From the NCBI RefSeq assembly GCF_000502875.1, contig NZ_AYWX01000001.1, positions 898,994-962,993 on the forward strand: 64,000 nucleotides of DNA, written 5' to 3'. Made by a program: the position numbers and the translations under genes. Numbering within the stretch: position 1 is the stretch's first letter; every line of letters begins with the position of its first letter. Below the pieces are notes generated by a model. That model was not told the origin of the DNA. It saw nothing but the letters and a program-made list of their open reading frames with translations, and searched no databases. Below are positions 1 to 9,888 of the stretch, one piece after another. The DNA is from Mesorhizobium sp. L2C084A000. GTDB lineage: Bacteria > Pseudomonadota > Alphaproteobacteria > Rhizobiales > Rhizobiaceae.

Positions 1-42
1 GCCAGCGGCGCGGCCGGAGGTCTCTCAGTCAGGGAGGTAAAC

Positions 43-2127
43 CTAATTCATCGGCCCCTTCTCGCCGGGTTTGCCGGGCAGTTCTTGCGGGAACAATTCG
101 TATTTCGCCTGCTTGTCGGCCGCGACAAAGACCCGTTCGCGGGTGATCGAATCCTCGGCCCAGTTGAACATGAAGATCGGCGTGCCCTGCGGAATGTTCG
201 AGAAACGCTTGTTGACGATCAGCGCGCCGGGATACTCCGTCAGGCCGACATTGTAGACGTGCTCCGTCGAGATCTTCTGGAATTGTTTCATCAGGCTGGC
301 GCGCTGGTCATTGTCCTGGGTGGAGACGAACTTGTTGACGATGTCGACGAGGTCCTTTTCGAACGGCATCACATCGACCTCGCCATTCTCCGGCGCACGA
401 TGGTCCCAGCTGGTGCGCGGGCCGATCGGGGCAAGCTGCACGGTGTTCTGCACCACCGACGTCAGTTCCTGTTCGTTGCGCCGGACCAGCCAATCGAAGC
501 GGCCGGAATATTGCGAAGCGTCGCGCTGGGTGCCGTTGAGCCCGTTGAGGACGACCCGCAGCCCAAGCTTTTCCATCTGGGCGACGACGCCTTCGGCAAG
601 GCTCTTGTCGGTCGTGTAGTCGTTGTTGACCAGCATCACGATCTCGACGTTCTTTCCGCCGGCGGTGCCGGAAGGGAAATTCACGAAGCCGTCGCCGTCC
701 GTATCCTTGAGGCCGGCCTTGGCGAGTTCGGCCTTGGCGCCCTCGAGATCGAAGGGGTAGTAGACGGTCGAATCGCGGTCATAGAAGCTGGTGCCCGAAG
801 ACAGGCCGCCGGGATAGATGGCGGTGAACGGCCCCTTGACCAGCGAGTCGCCGAGCGCCTTGCGGTCGAGTGCCATGGTAACGGCCTTGCGGAAATCCTC
901 ATTACGGTTCAGCTCGCGGATCGCCTGGCCGCGTTCGTCCGGATTGCCCCAGCCATTGGCGGAAAAATTAAAGCGCAGATTGTAGCCGATGAGCCGCGGG
1001 CCGAAAGCAAGACGGGCCGGCGCGTTCGCCTCTGCCGCACGCTTCAGCGAGGCGACGAAGTTTTCCGGCTGCTCCAAATTGGAAAAATCGGCCGCGCCGC
1101 CCACCGCCTGGACATCGCGATCGGCCCAGGTCGACAGCTTGTAATGCAGTTCGTTGAGATAGGGCAGTTGATTGCCCTTTTCGTCGACCTTCCAGTAATA
1201 GGGATTGCGGCGCATGACGATGATGTCGTCCGGCCGGTATTCGACCGGCACCCAGCCACCCATCACCGGCATGTTCATGAATTCCGGCGGGAAGGCATTT
1301 TTGAACTGATCATAGGTGTTCTTCGAGTATTTCGGATGCTGCGGCTTCAGGATGTGCGCGGGGCCAGGACAGAAGGTGCCGTAGGCCATGGCATACAGGT
1401 ACTGTTTCGGGAAGGCATCCTTGAAGGTCCATTCGACGGTGTAGTCGTCGATCTTCTTCAGCGTCGTGCCGACGCCGAAGGTTTCCGGCGTCGCACCATT
1501 CAGCGGCGAGACGTTAGGATCGACCACCTCGTCGTCCCAGTAGAACATGACGTCGTCGGCGTTGAACGGCACGCCGTCCGACCACTTTGCTCCTTCGATG
1601 AGGTGCATGGTCAGCCTGTGGCCATCGCTCGACCAATCCCAGCTCCTGGCCAGGTTCGGCAGCGGCTCGGTGTCCTTGGCCTCGACCTGGAACAGCGGGG
1701 CGGTGCGCGTCAGGCATTCGGAGAGGCCGATGTCGATGCCGCCCCAGCCTTGCGTCTGACCGGCGCCGTAGTTCCAGCCTTCCGGCCGCCCGCCGATGAC
1801 GTGGCGCATCGTATCGCCATAGACGCCGATGCCGTCCTGCATGTTGCCCGTCTTGTAGACCAGCGGATCTTTCGGCAGCCTGTCTTTCACCGGCGGCAGC
1901 TTGCCGGTCTTGACGTATTTCTCGGTGACCCAGTCGGGCTCGTGATATTCGGGAAGCGCCTTGAACTCCAGGATCGAGTCTCGCGCGACATAGTTGATCT
2001 TGCCCTCGGCGGGAAACGGTGTCGGCGCCGGCGGAACCGTCGGCTCGGAAGCGTAAGCACTGAGTGCCGAGACCGAGACGCTCAGCGTCAGTCCGGCAGC
2101 AAGGCCGATATTGCGTAAATTCCTCAC
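43..2127 (-). CDS. agpA: Family-5 ABC transporter substrate-binding protein, AgpA-like (alpha-galactoside uptake)
   Basis: 694-residue periplasmic binding protein of the oligopeptide/family-5 class. The GTG start at 2127 is chosen because an AGGGAG ribosome site lies just upstream and it begins a clear signal peptide (basic start, hydrophobic core, AYA-type cleavage near residue 26); an in-frame ATG 31 codons earlier gives a start without a signal peptide. The body has the family-5 pattern of SxD...W.F.L..G.KW.DG and a long bi-lobed domain. It lies 132 bp downstream of a GH4 alpha-galactosidase on the same strand, with an AraC regulator divergent. That is the agpT-melA-agpA order known from Sinorhizobium meliloti, where AgpA binds melibiose and raffinose. 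Permease genes would follow beyond base 1. Family assignment is firm; the alpha-galactoside substrate is inferred from context. Confidence 0.8.
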   Translation of the reverse strand: MRNLRNIGLAAGLTLSVSVSALSAYASEPTVPPAPTPFPAEGKINYVARDSILEFKALPEYHEPDWVTEKYVKTGKLPPVKDRLPKDPLVYKTGNMQDGIGVYGDTMRHVIGGRPEGWNYGAGQTQGWGGIDIGLSECLTRTAPLFQVEAKDTEPLPNLARSWDWSSDGHRLTMHLIEGAKWSDGVPFNADDVMFYWDDEVVDPNVSPLNGATPETFGVGTTLKKIDDYTVEWTFKDAFPKQYLYAMAYGTFCPGPAHILKPQHPKYSKNTYDQFKNAFPPEFMNMPVMGGWVPVEYRPDDIIVMRRNPYYWKVDEKGNQLPYLNELHYKLSTWADRDVQAVGGAADFSNLEQPENFVASLKRAAEANAPARLAFGPRLIGYNLRFNFSANGWGNPDERGQAIRELNRNEDFRKAVTMALDRKALGDSLVKGPFTAIYPGGLSSGTSFYDRDSTVYYPFDLEGAKAELAKAGLKDTDGDGFVNFPSGTAGGKNVEIVMLVNNDYTTDKSLAEGVVAQMEKLGLRVVLNGLNGTQRDASQYSGRFDWLVRRNEQELTSVVQNTVQLAPIGPRTSWDHRAPENGEVDVMPFEKDLVDIVNKFVSTQDNDQRASLMKQFQKISTEHVYNVGLTEYPGALIVNKRFSNIPQGTPIFMFNWAEDSITRERVFVAADKQAKYELFPQELPGKPGEKGPMN

Positions 2128-2259
2128 GGTCTCTCTCCCTCTTGTTTGTCCGGAGCGTTTGCACCCGCTCCGCCTCTCCTCGAATTCAAACGGCTTCGTG
2201 GCAATGAATCCGCCTCCCATGGATCCACCATCACCGCATGAATTTTCAGCCGGCCCGCC

Positions 2260-3726
2260 TCAGCCGGCTTGCTTCAGCGCGGCTTTTTCGGCGCGCAATT
2301 CCTCGATCGAGCGAACGCTGCGCCGTGCGGCGCCCGCCCACTCGCGGGTCTTCACCTGAGATGTCGACAGCCGCTCCCTGGCGGCCGGAACCGCATGGGC
2401 ATATTGCGGCAGCCAGGCTGCCTGGGCGACGACCATTTCGTCGACCATCTGCCAGACCTCCTCCGGCGTCGAAACCGCGCCGACCAATGGGTCATGCAGC
2501 ACGGCGAGCTTCAGAAGATCGATGTCGCCTGATATCGCGGCATGCACCGACATGCGCTGGACGTTGATCGAAGCGATGCAGGTGGCGGCGCAGGCCTCCG
2601 GCAACGTGATGCCGGCGGCCATGTTGATGCCAAAACGGTCGACGAAGCCCGGCGACTCGATGATGGCATCCTGCGGCAGGTTGGTGATCACGCCATTGTT
2701 CTTGACGTTGAAGTGGCCGCGATAGATGCGGTTGGTCTCCAGCGCCTCCAATATGTGGCTGGCATGCTCGTTGGAGCGCTTCTCCCGGTCGATCGGCTTT
2801 GACGCCGCTTCGAGGAACTGCGGATATTCCGTCTCGAACCAGTTTCGGGTTTCGGTGGAATAGCGGAGATAGCCGCCCGTCTCGCCGTGAATCCAGTCGG
2901 ACATATCGATCCAGCGCGTGATCTCGTCGGGACGTTTGCGGTACCAGGGCAGATATTCGGAAAGATGGCCGTTGCTCTCGGTCGAATAGACGCCGAAGCG
3001 CTTCAGGACGTCGATGCGCAGCTTCTCCTGCCTGGAATAGACCGGATGCGCCTCGAAGGCGGCCACCAGTTCGTCCTTGCCGATGGGGCGGCCGTTCAGG
3101 CGCAGGTCGATGAACCAGGTCTGGTGGTTGATGCCGGAACAGACATAGTCGAGTTCCTTCACGGACTTCGCGCCAAGCACCTCGGCGATCTGTTCGGCGC
3201 CGTGCTGGACGCCGTGGCAGAGCCCGACAGTGTCGACCTTGCCGTATTCGATCGCTGCCCAGGTGTTCATCGCCATCGGGTTGGCGTAGTTCAGGAATTT
3301 GACGTTGGTCTCGGCAACCTCGCGGATGTCCTTGCAGAAATCCAGGATCACCGGGATGTTGCGCTGTCCATAGAGAATGCCGCCGGCGCAAATCGTATCG
3401 CCGACGCACTGGTCGATGCCATATTTCAGGGGAATGCGGATGTCGTCGGCATAGGCTTCGAGACCGCCGACCCGCACGCAGCTGATGACGTAGCGAGCGC
3501 CTTCGAGCGCCTTGCGGCGGTCGGTCGTCGCCGTCACCCTGGTCGGCAATCTGTTTGCCTCGACGATCCTGTCGAGGATCGCCTTGATCATCTGAAGGTT
3601 GTGCTCGCTGACATCGGTCAGCGCGAATTCGATGTCCTTGAATTCGGGCACGCACAGGATGTCGGTGAACAATTTCTTGGTGAAGCCGACGCTGCCGGCA
3701 CCGATGATAGCTATTTTGAAACTCAT
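2260..3726 (-). CDS. melA: NAD-dependent alpha-galactosidase, glycoside hydrolase family 4
   Basis: 488-residue GH4 enzyme, expected to hydrolyse alpha-galactosides (melibiose, raffinose) in the cytoplasm by the family's NAD+/Mn2+ redox-elimination mechanism. Visible motifs are the Rossmann loop GAGSVGF at residues 9-15, CVRVGG, the CVGDT segment, NYANPMAMNTW, the metal-binding GLCHGVQ cysteine-histidine segment, and GINHQTW. The start is the ATG at 3726, preceded by GAGGTG about eight bases upstream; the upstream in-frame ATG at 3813 would put 29 unrelated residues before the nucleotide-binding strand. It is the first gene of the minus-strand unit leading to agpA and is divergent from an AraC-type gene. 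Other GH4 activities (alpha-glucosidase, alpha-galacturonidase) cannot be excluded from sequence alone. Confidence 0.82.
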   Translation of the reverse strand: MSFKIAIIGAGSVGFTKKLFTDILCVPEFKDIEFALTDVSEHNLQMIKAILDRIVEANRLPTRVTATTDRRKALEGARYVISCVRVGGLEAYADDIRIPLKYGIDQCVGDTICAGGILYGQRNIPVILDFCKDIREVAETNVKFLNYANPMAMNTWAAIEYGKVDTVGLCHGVQHGAEQIAEVLGAKSVKELDYVCSGINHQTWFIDLRLNGRPIGKDELVAAFEAHPVYSRQEKLRIDVLKRFGVYSTESNGHLSEYLPWYRKRPDEITRWIDMSDWIHGETGGYLRYSTETRNWFETEYPQFLEAASKPIDREKRSNEHASHILEALETNRIYRGHFNVKNNGVITNLPQDAIIESPGFVDRFGINMAAGITLPEACAATCIASINVQRMSVHAAISGDIDLLKLAVLHDPLVGAVSTPEEVWQMVDEMVVAQAAWLPQYAHAVPAARERLSTSQVKTREWAGAARRSVRSIEELRAEKAALKQAG

Positions 3727-3940
3727 CAGCCGCACCTCACTCCACTTCGAATTGCAGGCAAGGGATGACAATGGGAAGCTGTAGCCACATGCCGCGACAT
3801 GTATGCACGACAAGCCGGAATCCGGCTCGCCAACCTCCCTGTCCGCTCCTCGACTGCGGATCTCTCTCGCTTTTCGACGGGGATTATGCGCTTATTCGCG
3901 AGTACGACCAGAGAAGGATTATGCTTTCAGGGGTAATTTT

Positions 3941-4849
3941 GTGCTGCAAGATTTGATAGAAAACGGACAGTCCATGCGCACGATCTCGCTGCCGCGCGGC
4001 CGCCAGCGCCTGCATGCCATGCCGACGAGCACGGGCTATGAAGTGCGCGAGGACGAGACCTACGATTGGGACGGCCGCAAGCGCGGCCAGACACCGTTCA
4101 CCGTGCTCCAGCACACGATCAGCGGAGCCGGCCGGCTGCGCTACGAAAACCGCAACTACCGCCTGCAGAAGAACGACACATTGCTGGTGCTGGTGCCGCA
4201 CAACCACCGCTACTGGCTGGCTGGAGACGAGCGCTGGGAGTATTTCTGGATTTCGATGAACGGCGAGGAGGCGCTGCGCATCCACAAGTCGATCCTCAGC
4301 GTCTCGGGTCCGGTGTTTCGGCTGCAGCCGGCGACGATCGATCATCTTGCCGATTGCAGCCTGCGCCTGATCAAAGGCGCCGCTTCGCCGGGCGCTGCTT
4401 CGGCGATAGCCTACGAGGCTGCGATGGCGCTCTATGACGATGTCTTCGGCTCCCATGCCTTTGCCGAAAAACAGAGCGTCATGCAGCCGGTCATCGATCA
4501 CATCAATGCCAATCTCGACAGGCCGCTGCCGGTGTCGGATCTGGTGCAGATCAGCGGCCTCAGCCGAGCCCATTTCTCACGCTGTTTCGCCGAGAGCGAA
4601 GGCCTGCCGCCTGCCGAGTTCGTGCTGCAGCAGCGTCTGCAACGCGCGGCGAAGCTGCTGACCAAGGCGGATTTTCTGCCGGTGAAGGAGGTCGCCATCC
4701 TGTGCGGCTTCGAGGACGCGAACTATTTTTCGAAGCTCTTCCGCCGCTGCTACGGCATCACGCCGAGCCAATTCCGCACCACCGGCATGTATGCCAATTT
4801 AAGAACGCCGGCGAGGCGTGGCGTCAGGGCGCATGATGACGAGACCTGA
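3941..4849 (+). CDS. AraC-family transcriptional regulator, AgpT-like
   Basis: About 302 residues: an N-terminal cupin-like sugar-sensing domain followed by a C-terminal AraC double helix-turn-helix (last ~100 residues, including ISGLSRAHFSRCF and CGFEDANYFSKLFRR). Divergent from melA, it is probably the inducer-responsive activator of melA-agpA. The start is uncertain. A GTG at 3941 has AGGGG seven bases upstream, while the ATG at 3974 has only a weak ribosome site; the ATG at 3803 would overlap the promoter region. The direct repeat GGATTATGC at 3881-3889 and 3916-3924 in the intergenic region could be regulator half-sites, which is inference. Confidence 0.8.
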   Translation: MLQDLIENGQSMRTISLPRGRQRLHAMPTSTGYEVREDETYDWDGRKRGQTPFTVLQHTISGAGRLRYENRNYRLQKNDTLLVLVPHNHRYWLAGDERWEYFWISMNGEEALRIHKSILSVSGPVFRLQPATIDHLADCSLRLIKGAASPGAASAIAYEAAMALYDDVFGSHAFAEKQSVMQPVIDHINANLDRPLPVSDLVQISGLSRAHFSRCFAESEGLPPAEFVLQQRLQRAAKLLTKADFLPVKEVAILCGFEDANYFSKLFRRCYGITPSQFRTTGMYANLRTPARRGVRAHDDET

Positions 4850-4876
4850 CGCCGCCCCCGGATAAAAGGCAGCCAG

Positions 4877-6910
4877 CTAGGCAGCGCGCAGACTGCCGCC
4901 ATCCAGCCATTCGAGATCGGCTTGCGAAAGCGTGATGTCGAGAGCGCGCAGGCTGTCGTCCAACTCATCCAGCGTGCGTGGCCCGATCAGCGGGATGGAT
5001 GGGAAGGGCTGAGCGAGCACATAGGCCAGCGCAATATGGATCGGGCTCTTGCCCAGTCTCGCGGCAAGTTCGATCGCCCGGTCGCGGCGGCCGAAATTCC
5101 GCTCGGAGTACCAGACCCGCACCAGTTCCTCATTGTCTTGCTTGTCCCGACCTGCGCGATCGGTGAAGAAGCCGCGCCCCTGGCTTGACCAGGCGAAATT
5201 CGGCATCTGCCTGGATGTCAGCCAGGCCTTCCACGCATCGGTCGAGGAGGTGACGCAGCCGGCCCAGATCGGCTCCAGCATTTCAGCCAGCGAGAAATTG
5301 TTGGACAGCGCGCCGGGCTTTTGCTTGCCGGTGCGTTCGGCATAGGCAATCGCCTCATCCATGCGTTCCATCGTCCAGTTCGAACCGCCGAACGGGCCGC
5401 GGATGCGGCCGGCCTTCACCTCGCGATCCATCGCATCGACGAATTCGCCGACCGGCACATCCGGATTGTCGCGGTGCATGAAGTAAACATCGACGTGGTC
5501 GGTCTGCAGGCGTTCGAGCGACTGGTCGAGCTGCTTGCCGATCACATCGGGATAGCACAGCGGCGAGTGCGCGCCCTTGGCAATGACCACCGATTGCGCG
5601 CGCACGCCACGGTTTTTCAACCACTCGCCAAGCAGCTTCTCGGTATAGCCGCCGCCATAGACATAGCCGGTATCGAAGAGATTGCCGCCGGCCTCGAAAA
5701 AGGCATCGAGCAGGATCGAGCCTGAGGAAAACGTGCGGAAATCCTCAAAGCCGAGCGCCACCACCGACGCCGGCTTCGACAGGCCGGGAATAGTGCGCTT
5801 GGCGATCGCCGTGCCGCCGGACCGCAAAGGCCGGCCGGAGATGGTATTGATGCGTTGCTGGGCCTTCTCGATCCCGTATTCGAGGCCGGCGGCCGCCCGC
5901 CATTTGTCCAGTACACGCAAGGTGCCGAGGCTTTCCGCCCATGCCATGCCGGGCCAGGCGAATTCTTGGCCGCCGGCGCGGATGGCCTCACCGGCTGCGT
6001 CGACCTCGAAGGAATAGACATGACGCTTCTCGTTGACGCTGATGGTCTCGCGCGTGCCATCGGATGCGATGACGTCGATCCGGCCGAGACCAACGTCGCG
6101 GTTGCCGCCGGCGAACCAGAAGTCCGGCACCTCGATGCGGCCTTTGGTGCCGAGGATGCGCAGAACATTGTCCTGGTTAAGCGAGATGCTGCAGGAGACT
6201 TCGGCGACAATGCCACCCGGGAAATGCAGCAGCGCCGAGGCCCATTCGTCGACGCCGGACTGGCCAAGATGGGCAGTACCGACCACCTTGTCAGGCTCGG
6301 CGAAGGGTTTTCCGGCCGCGGCGCCGGCAATCAACCGCACCATCGAGACGGGATAGCCGCCGACGTCAAGAATGCCGCCGCCGGCGAGATCGTTGGCGTA
6401 GAGCCGGTGCTCCGGCATGAAGCGCGGCATCGCAAAACCAAAGCTCGACTTGATCATTCTGATCTCGCCGATGACGCCCGATCTGATCAGTTCCACCAGC
6501 TTCAGCGTCTGCGGATGCAGCCGGTACATGAAGGCTTCGCCGAGAAACGTGCCGGCCTTGCGCGCGGCATGCATCATGGCGTCGGCCTCGAAGGCGGTCA
6601 GCGCCAGCGGCTTTTCGCACAGCACATGCTTTCCTGCCTCGGCCGCCTTGATCGCCCATTGCGCATGGCCGGGATGCGGTATCGAAATGTAGACGGCATC
6701 GATTTCGGGATCAGCAAGCAGCGCATCGTAGCCATCGAGGATGCGGGCGCCGGGGAAACTCTCGGCGAGGCCGGGCTTGGCGGGATTGCGGGCACCGATG
6801 GCGACCAGCTTTCCGGTGCGCGAATCGGCCACGCCACCGGCAAAGGACTGGGCGATGCTGCCCGGTCCGAGGATGCCCCAGCGAATGGGCGTGGTTGCGG
6901 TCATTGTCAT
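4877..6910 (-). CDS. Fusion of Gfo/Idh/MocA oxidoreductase with aldo/keto reductase
   Basis: 677-residue cytoplasmic protein with two oxidoreductase domains in one frame. Residues ~8-350 are a Gfo/Idh/MocA dehydrogenase: Rossmann GPGSIA at 15-20 and the conserved CEKP at 98-101. Residues ~365-677 are an aldo/keto reductase with the catalytic tetrad visible as Asp413, Tyr418, Lys445 and His479. The reading frame is open through the joint, so this is a real fusion and not a sequencing artefact as far as can be seen. It is transcribed with the CUT1 sugar transporter genes and lies 29 bp downstream of the ATPase gene. The likely role is two-step redox conversion of an imported sugar or its derivative; the substrate is not identifiable. 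Confidence 0.83.
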   Translation of the reverse strand: MTMTATTPIRWGILGPGSIAQSFAGGVADSRTGKLVAIGARNPAKPGLAESFPGARILDGYDALLADPEIDAVYISIPHPGHAQWAIKAAEAGKHVLCEKPLALTAFEADAMMHAARKAGTFLGEAFMYRLHPQTLKLVELIRSGVIGEIRMIKSSFGFAMPRFMPEHRLYANDLAGGGILDVGGYPVSMVRLIAGAAAGKPFAEPDKVVGTAHLGQSGVDEWASALLHFPGGIVAEVSCSISLNQDNVLRILGTKGRIEVPDFWFAGGNRDVGLGRIDVIASDGTRETISVNEKRHVYSFEVDAAGEAIRAGGQEFAWPGMAWAESLGTLRVLDKWRAAAGLEYGIEKAQQRINTISGRPLRSGGTAIAKRTIPGLSKPASVVALGFEDFRTFSSGSILLDAFFEAGGNLFDTGYVYGGGYTEKLLGEWLKNRGVRAQSVVIAKGAHSPLCYPDVIGKQLDQSLERLQTDHVDVYFMHRDNPDVPVGEFVDAMDREVKAGRIRGPFGGSNWTMERMDEAIAYAERTGKQKPGALSNNFSLAEMLEPIWAGCVTSSTDAWKAWLTSRQMPNFAWSSQGRGFFTDRAGRDKQDNEELVRVWYSERNFGRRDRAIELAARLGKSPIHIALAYVLAQPFPSIPLIGPRTLDELDDSLRALDITLSQADLEWLDGGSLRAA

Positions 6911-6939
6911 TCTCCTTGAAGGCTGGAAACGGCGGCCGG

Positions 6940-8034
<1,095 letters not shown>

Positions 8035-8042
8035 GCTGCCCC

Positions 8043-8879
8043 TTACTTGACCGCGCCGGCGGCGATGCCGGCGATGAAATGGCGCTGCAGCAGCACGAAG
8101 ACGACGAGCATCGGCACCGTCAGCATCACCGCACCCGCCATGATGCCGCCCCATGACACCTTGGTGAGGCCGATCAGCGTGCCGAGCGCTACGGGTGCTG
8201 TCATCGAACCCGGCTGGCTGTTGATCAAAAGCGGCCACAGATAATTGTTCCAGGAGGCGAGGAACAGGATGATGGCGAGTGCGGCCAGCATCGGCCGCGC
8301 CAAAGGCAGCGCGACGAAGAGGAAGATGCGCCATTCCTTGACGCCCTCGACGCGCGCCGCATCGAAGAGATCGTCCGGCATCATCGAAAAACTCTGCCGC
8401 ATGAACAGCACGCCGAGCGAATTGAACAGCGGCGGGACGATCAGCGCCACCCAGGTGTTGGCGAGCTTGAAGTCGCGCGCCACCATGATGAATTGCGGGA
8501 TCAGCACGACCGCATAGGGCAGCGTTATGGTGCCGAGGATGATGGCGACAACCGCGCCCTTGCCGAAAAACTGGTAGCGGGCCAGAGCCCAACCGGCCAT
8601 CGACGTCAGCAGCACCGACAGGAATGTGTAAGTCACCGCCACCGATACCGAGATGCCGATGGCGCCGACGAAGTTGGTGTCACGCTGCAGATTGTTGAAA
8701 TTGTCGATGAAATTGCCGTGCGGCAACAGCTCGATGCCGGGGCTGAAGATGCCGTTGTCCGGCATGGTCGAGAACACGACCATCATCCACAACGGAAACA
8801 GCCAGATCAGCGCCAGCGGCGTCAGGAACAGATGCAGAGCGATGCTGCGTCCCAATCTGGCTGCGGAGCGCGAACTCAT
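8043..8879 (-). CDS. Carbohydrate ABC transporter permease (MalG-like)
   Basis: 278-residue inner-membrane permease with about six hydrophobic helices. The EAA loop that docks on the ATPase is seen around [13 protein letters not shown] followed by LPLARP. The start ATG at 8879 overlaps the stop of the upstream permease by four bases (ATGA), indicating translational coupling. It forms the membrane pore with the MalF-like subunit. The substrate is unknown; neighbours suggest an oligosaccharide or glycoside. Confidence 0.92.
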   Translation of the reverse strand: MSSRSAARLGRSIALHLFLTPLALIWLFPLWMMVVFSTMPDNGIFSPGIELLPHGNFIDNFNNLQRDTNFVGAIGISVSVAVTYTFLSVLLTSMAGWALARYQFFGKGAVVAIILGTITLPYAVVLIPQFIMVARDFKLANTWVALIVPPLFNSLGVLFMRQSFSMMPDDLFDAARVEGVKEWRIFLFVALPLARPMLAALAIILFLASWNNYLWPLLINSQPGSMTAPVALGTLIGLTKVSWGGIMAGAVMLTVPMLVVFVLLQRHFIAGIAAGAVK

Positions 8880-9736
8880 TTCGGTTCCCTCGTCAGCCAC
8901 AGCTGCGCCAGCGTGATGGCGATCGCCAGCCCGGCCATGGTGTAGGCCACGGCCGAGGCGTAGCCGAAATTGAGCGACCGAAAGCCCTGGCGGTAAAGCA
9001 GCAGGCCAAGCGTCTCCGTGCCGCCGCCCGGCCCGCCGCGCTCGGTGATCAGGAAGGGCTCGGTGAACAGCTGCATGGTGCCGATGATCGACAGCACGAG
9101 GCAGAACACGATGACCGGCTTCAGCAGCGGCAGGGTGATGTAGAAGAACTGCTTGAGCTTGCTGACGCGGTCGAGCGTCGCCGCCTCGTAGACATCTTCG
9201 GGAATGGACTGCATGCCGGCGAGCAGGATGATGGCGTTGTAACCGGCCCAGCGCCAGGTCACCGCGATCATGATCAGCGCCATCGCCGGCGTGACGTTGG
9301 AAAACCAGTCGATCTTGGGCAGGCCGATGCTGTTCAGGAGCTTGTTGATGATGCCGAAATCGAGGTTGAACATCAGCCGGAACACCGCCGAATAGGCAAC
9401 CTCGCCGACCACCACCGGGGCGAAGAAGGCAAAGCGGTAGAGGCCGCGCGCCTTCAAGAGCGGCGAGTTCAAAAGCACCGCCATGACCAGCGCCAGCGAG
9501 ATCATCACCGGCACCTGGATGACAAGGATGAGCAGCGTGTTCTTCAGGGCGTTGAAGAAGGCCGGATCGCCGATCAACCGGCCCCAGTTGAAGCCGGGCG
9601 CGAACCGCCACGGCACGGTACGCGTCGCCTGGAAGGAAATCATGAAGGAGCTGATGATCGGCCATACCCAGAAGATCGCGAAGATCAGCAGATAGGGCGT
9701 GAGGAAGCGATAGGCCGTGGCGTTGCGATTGCGCAT
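8876..9736 (-). CDS. Carbohydrate ABC transporter permease (MalF-like)
   Basis: 286-residue inner-membrane protein. The N-terminus has a short basic segment then a membrane helix (FLTPYLLIFAIFWVWP), and the EAA loop appears as YEAATLDRVSKLKQFF followed by LPLLKP near residue 190. It pairs with the MalG-like permease, whose start overlaps its stop. About 150 bp with a strong hairpin separates it from the binding-protein gene upstream, which fits the usual excess of binding protein over permease. Confidence 0.92.
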   Translation of the reverse strand: MRNRNATAYRFLTPYLLIFAIFWVWPIISSFMISFQATRTVPWRFAPGFNWGRLIGDPAFFNALKNTLLILVIQVPVMISLALVMAVLLNSPLLKARGLYRFAFFAPVVVGEVAYSAVFRLMFNLDFGIINKLLNSIGLPKIDWFSNVTPAMALIMIAVTWRWAGYNAIILLAGMQSIPEDVYEAATLDRVSKLKQFFYITLPLLKPVIVFCLVLSIIGTMQLFTEPFLITERGGPGGGTETLGLLLYRQGFRSLNFGYASAVAYTMAGLAIAITLAQLWLTREPK

Positions 9737-9844
9737 CTTCCTCCTCCTTCATTTCGTTGCCGCTTCGGCCATGGCCCTCGCAGCAGCGGAGCCGGTTTGC
9801 CAGCAAATACAGGTCCCGTGGGAGAACCCCACAGGCCGCGACCA

Positions 9845-9876
9845 GGTCCGGGCGGCGCAAACGCCTGTCCCGGACC
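9845..9876 (-). terminator. Intercistronic hairpin between binding protein and permease genes
   Basis: Perfect eight-base arms GGTCCGGG (9845-9852) and CCCGGACC (9869-9876), with an additional GGCG/CGCC pairing inside, lie between the solute-binding-protein stop and the permease start. There is no U-run, so it is more likely an mRNA-stabilising or attenuating stem that raises binding protein over permease levels than a full terminator. Confidence 0.5.
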
Positions 9877-9888
9877 CGGCTTGGGAGG

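Noticed and set aside
85..2118. 677-codon open frame on the plus strand
   Set aside because: It is the antisense of agpA with GC-rich codon bias; arginine- and valine-heavy, no family similarity, no SD at its start.
5855..6919. 354-codon plus-strand frame over the fusion oxidoreductase
   Set aside because: Shadow of the minus-strand gene, whose two domains are well matched.
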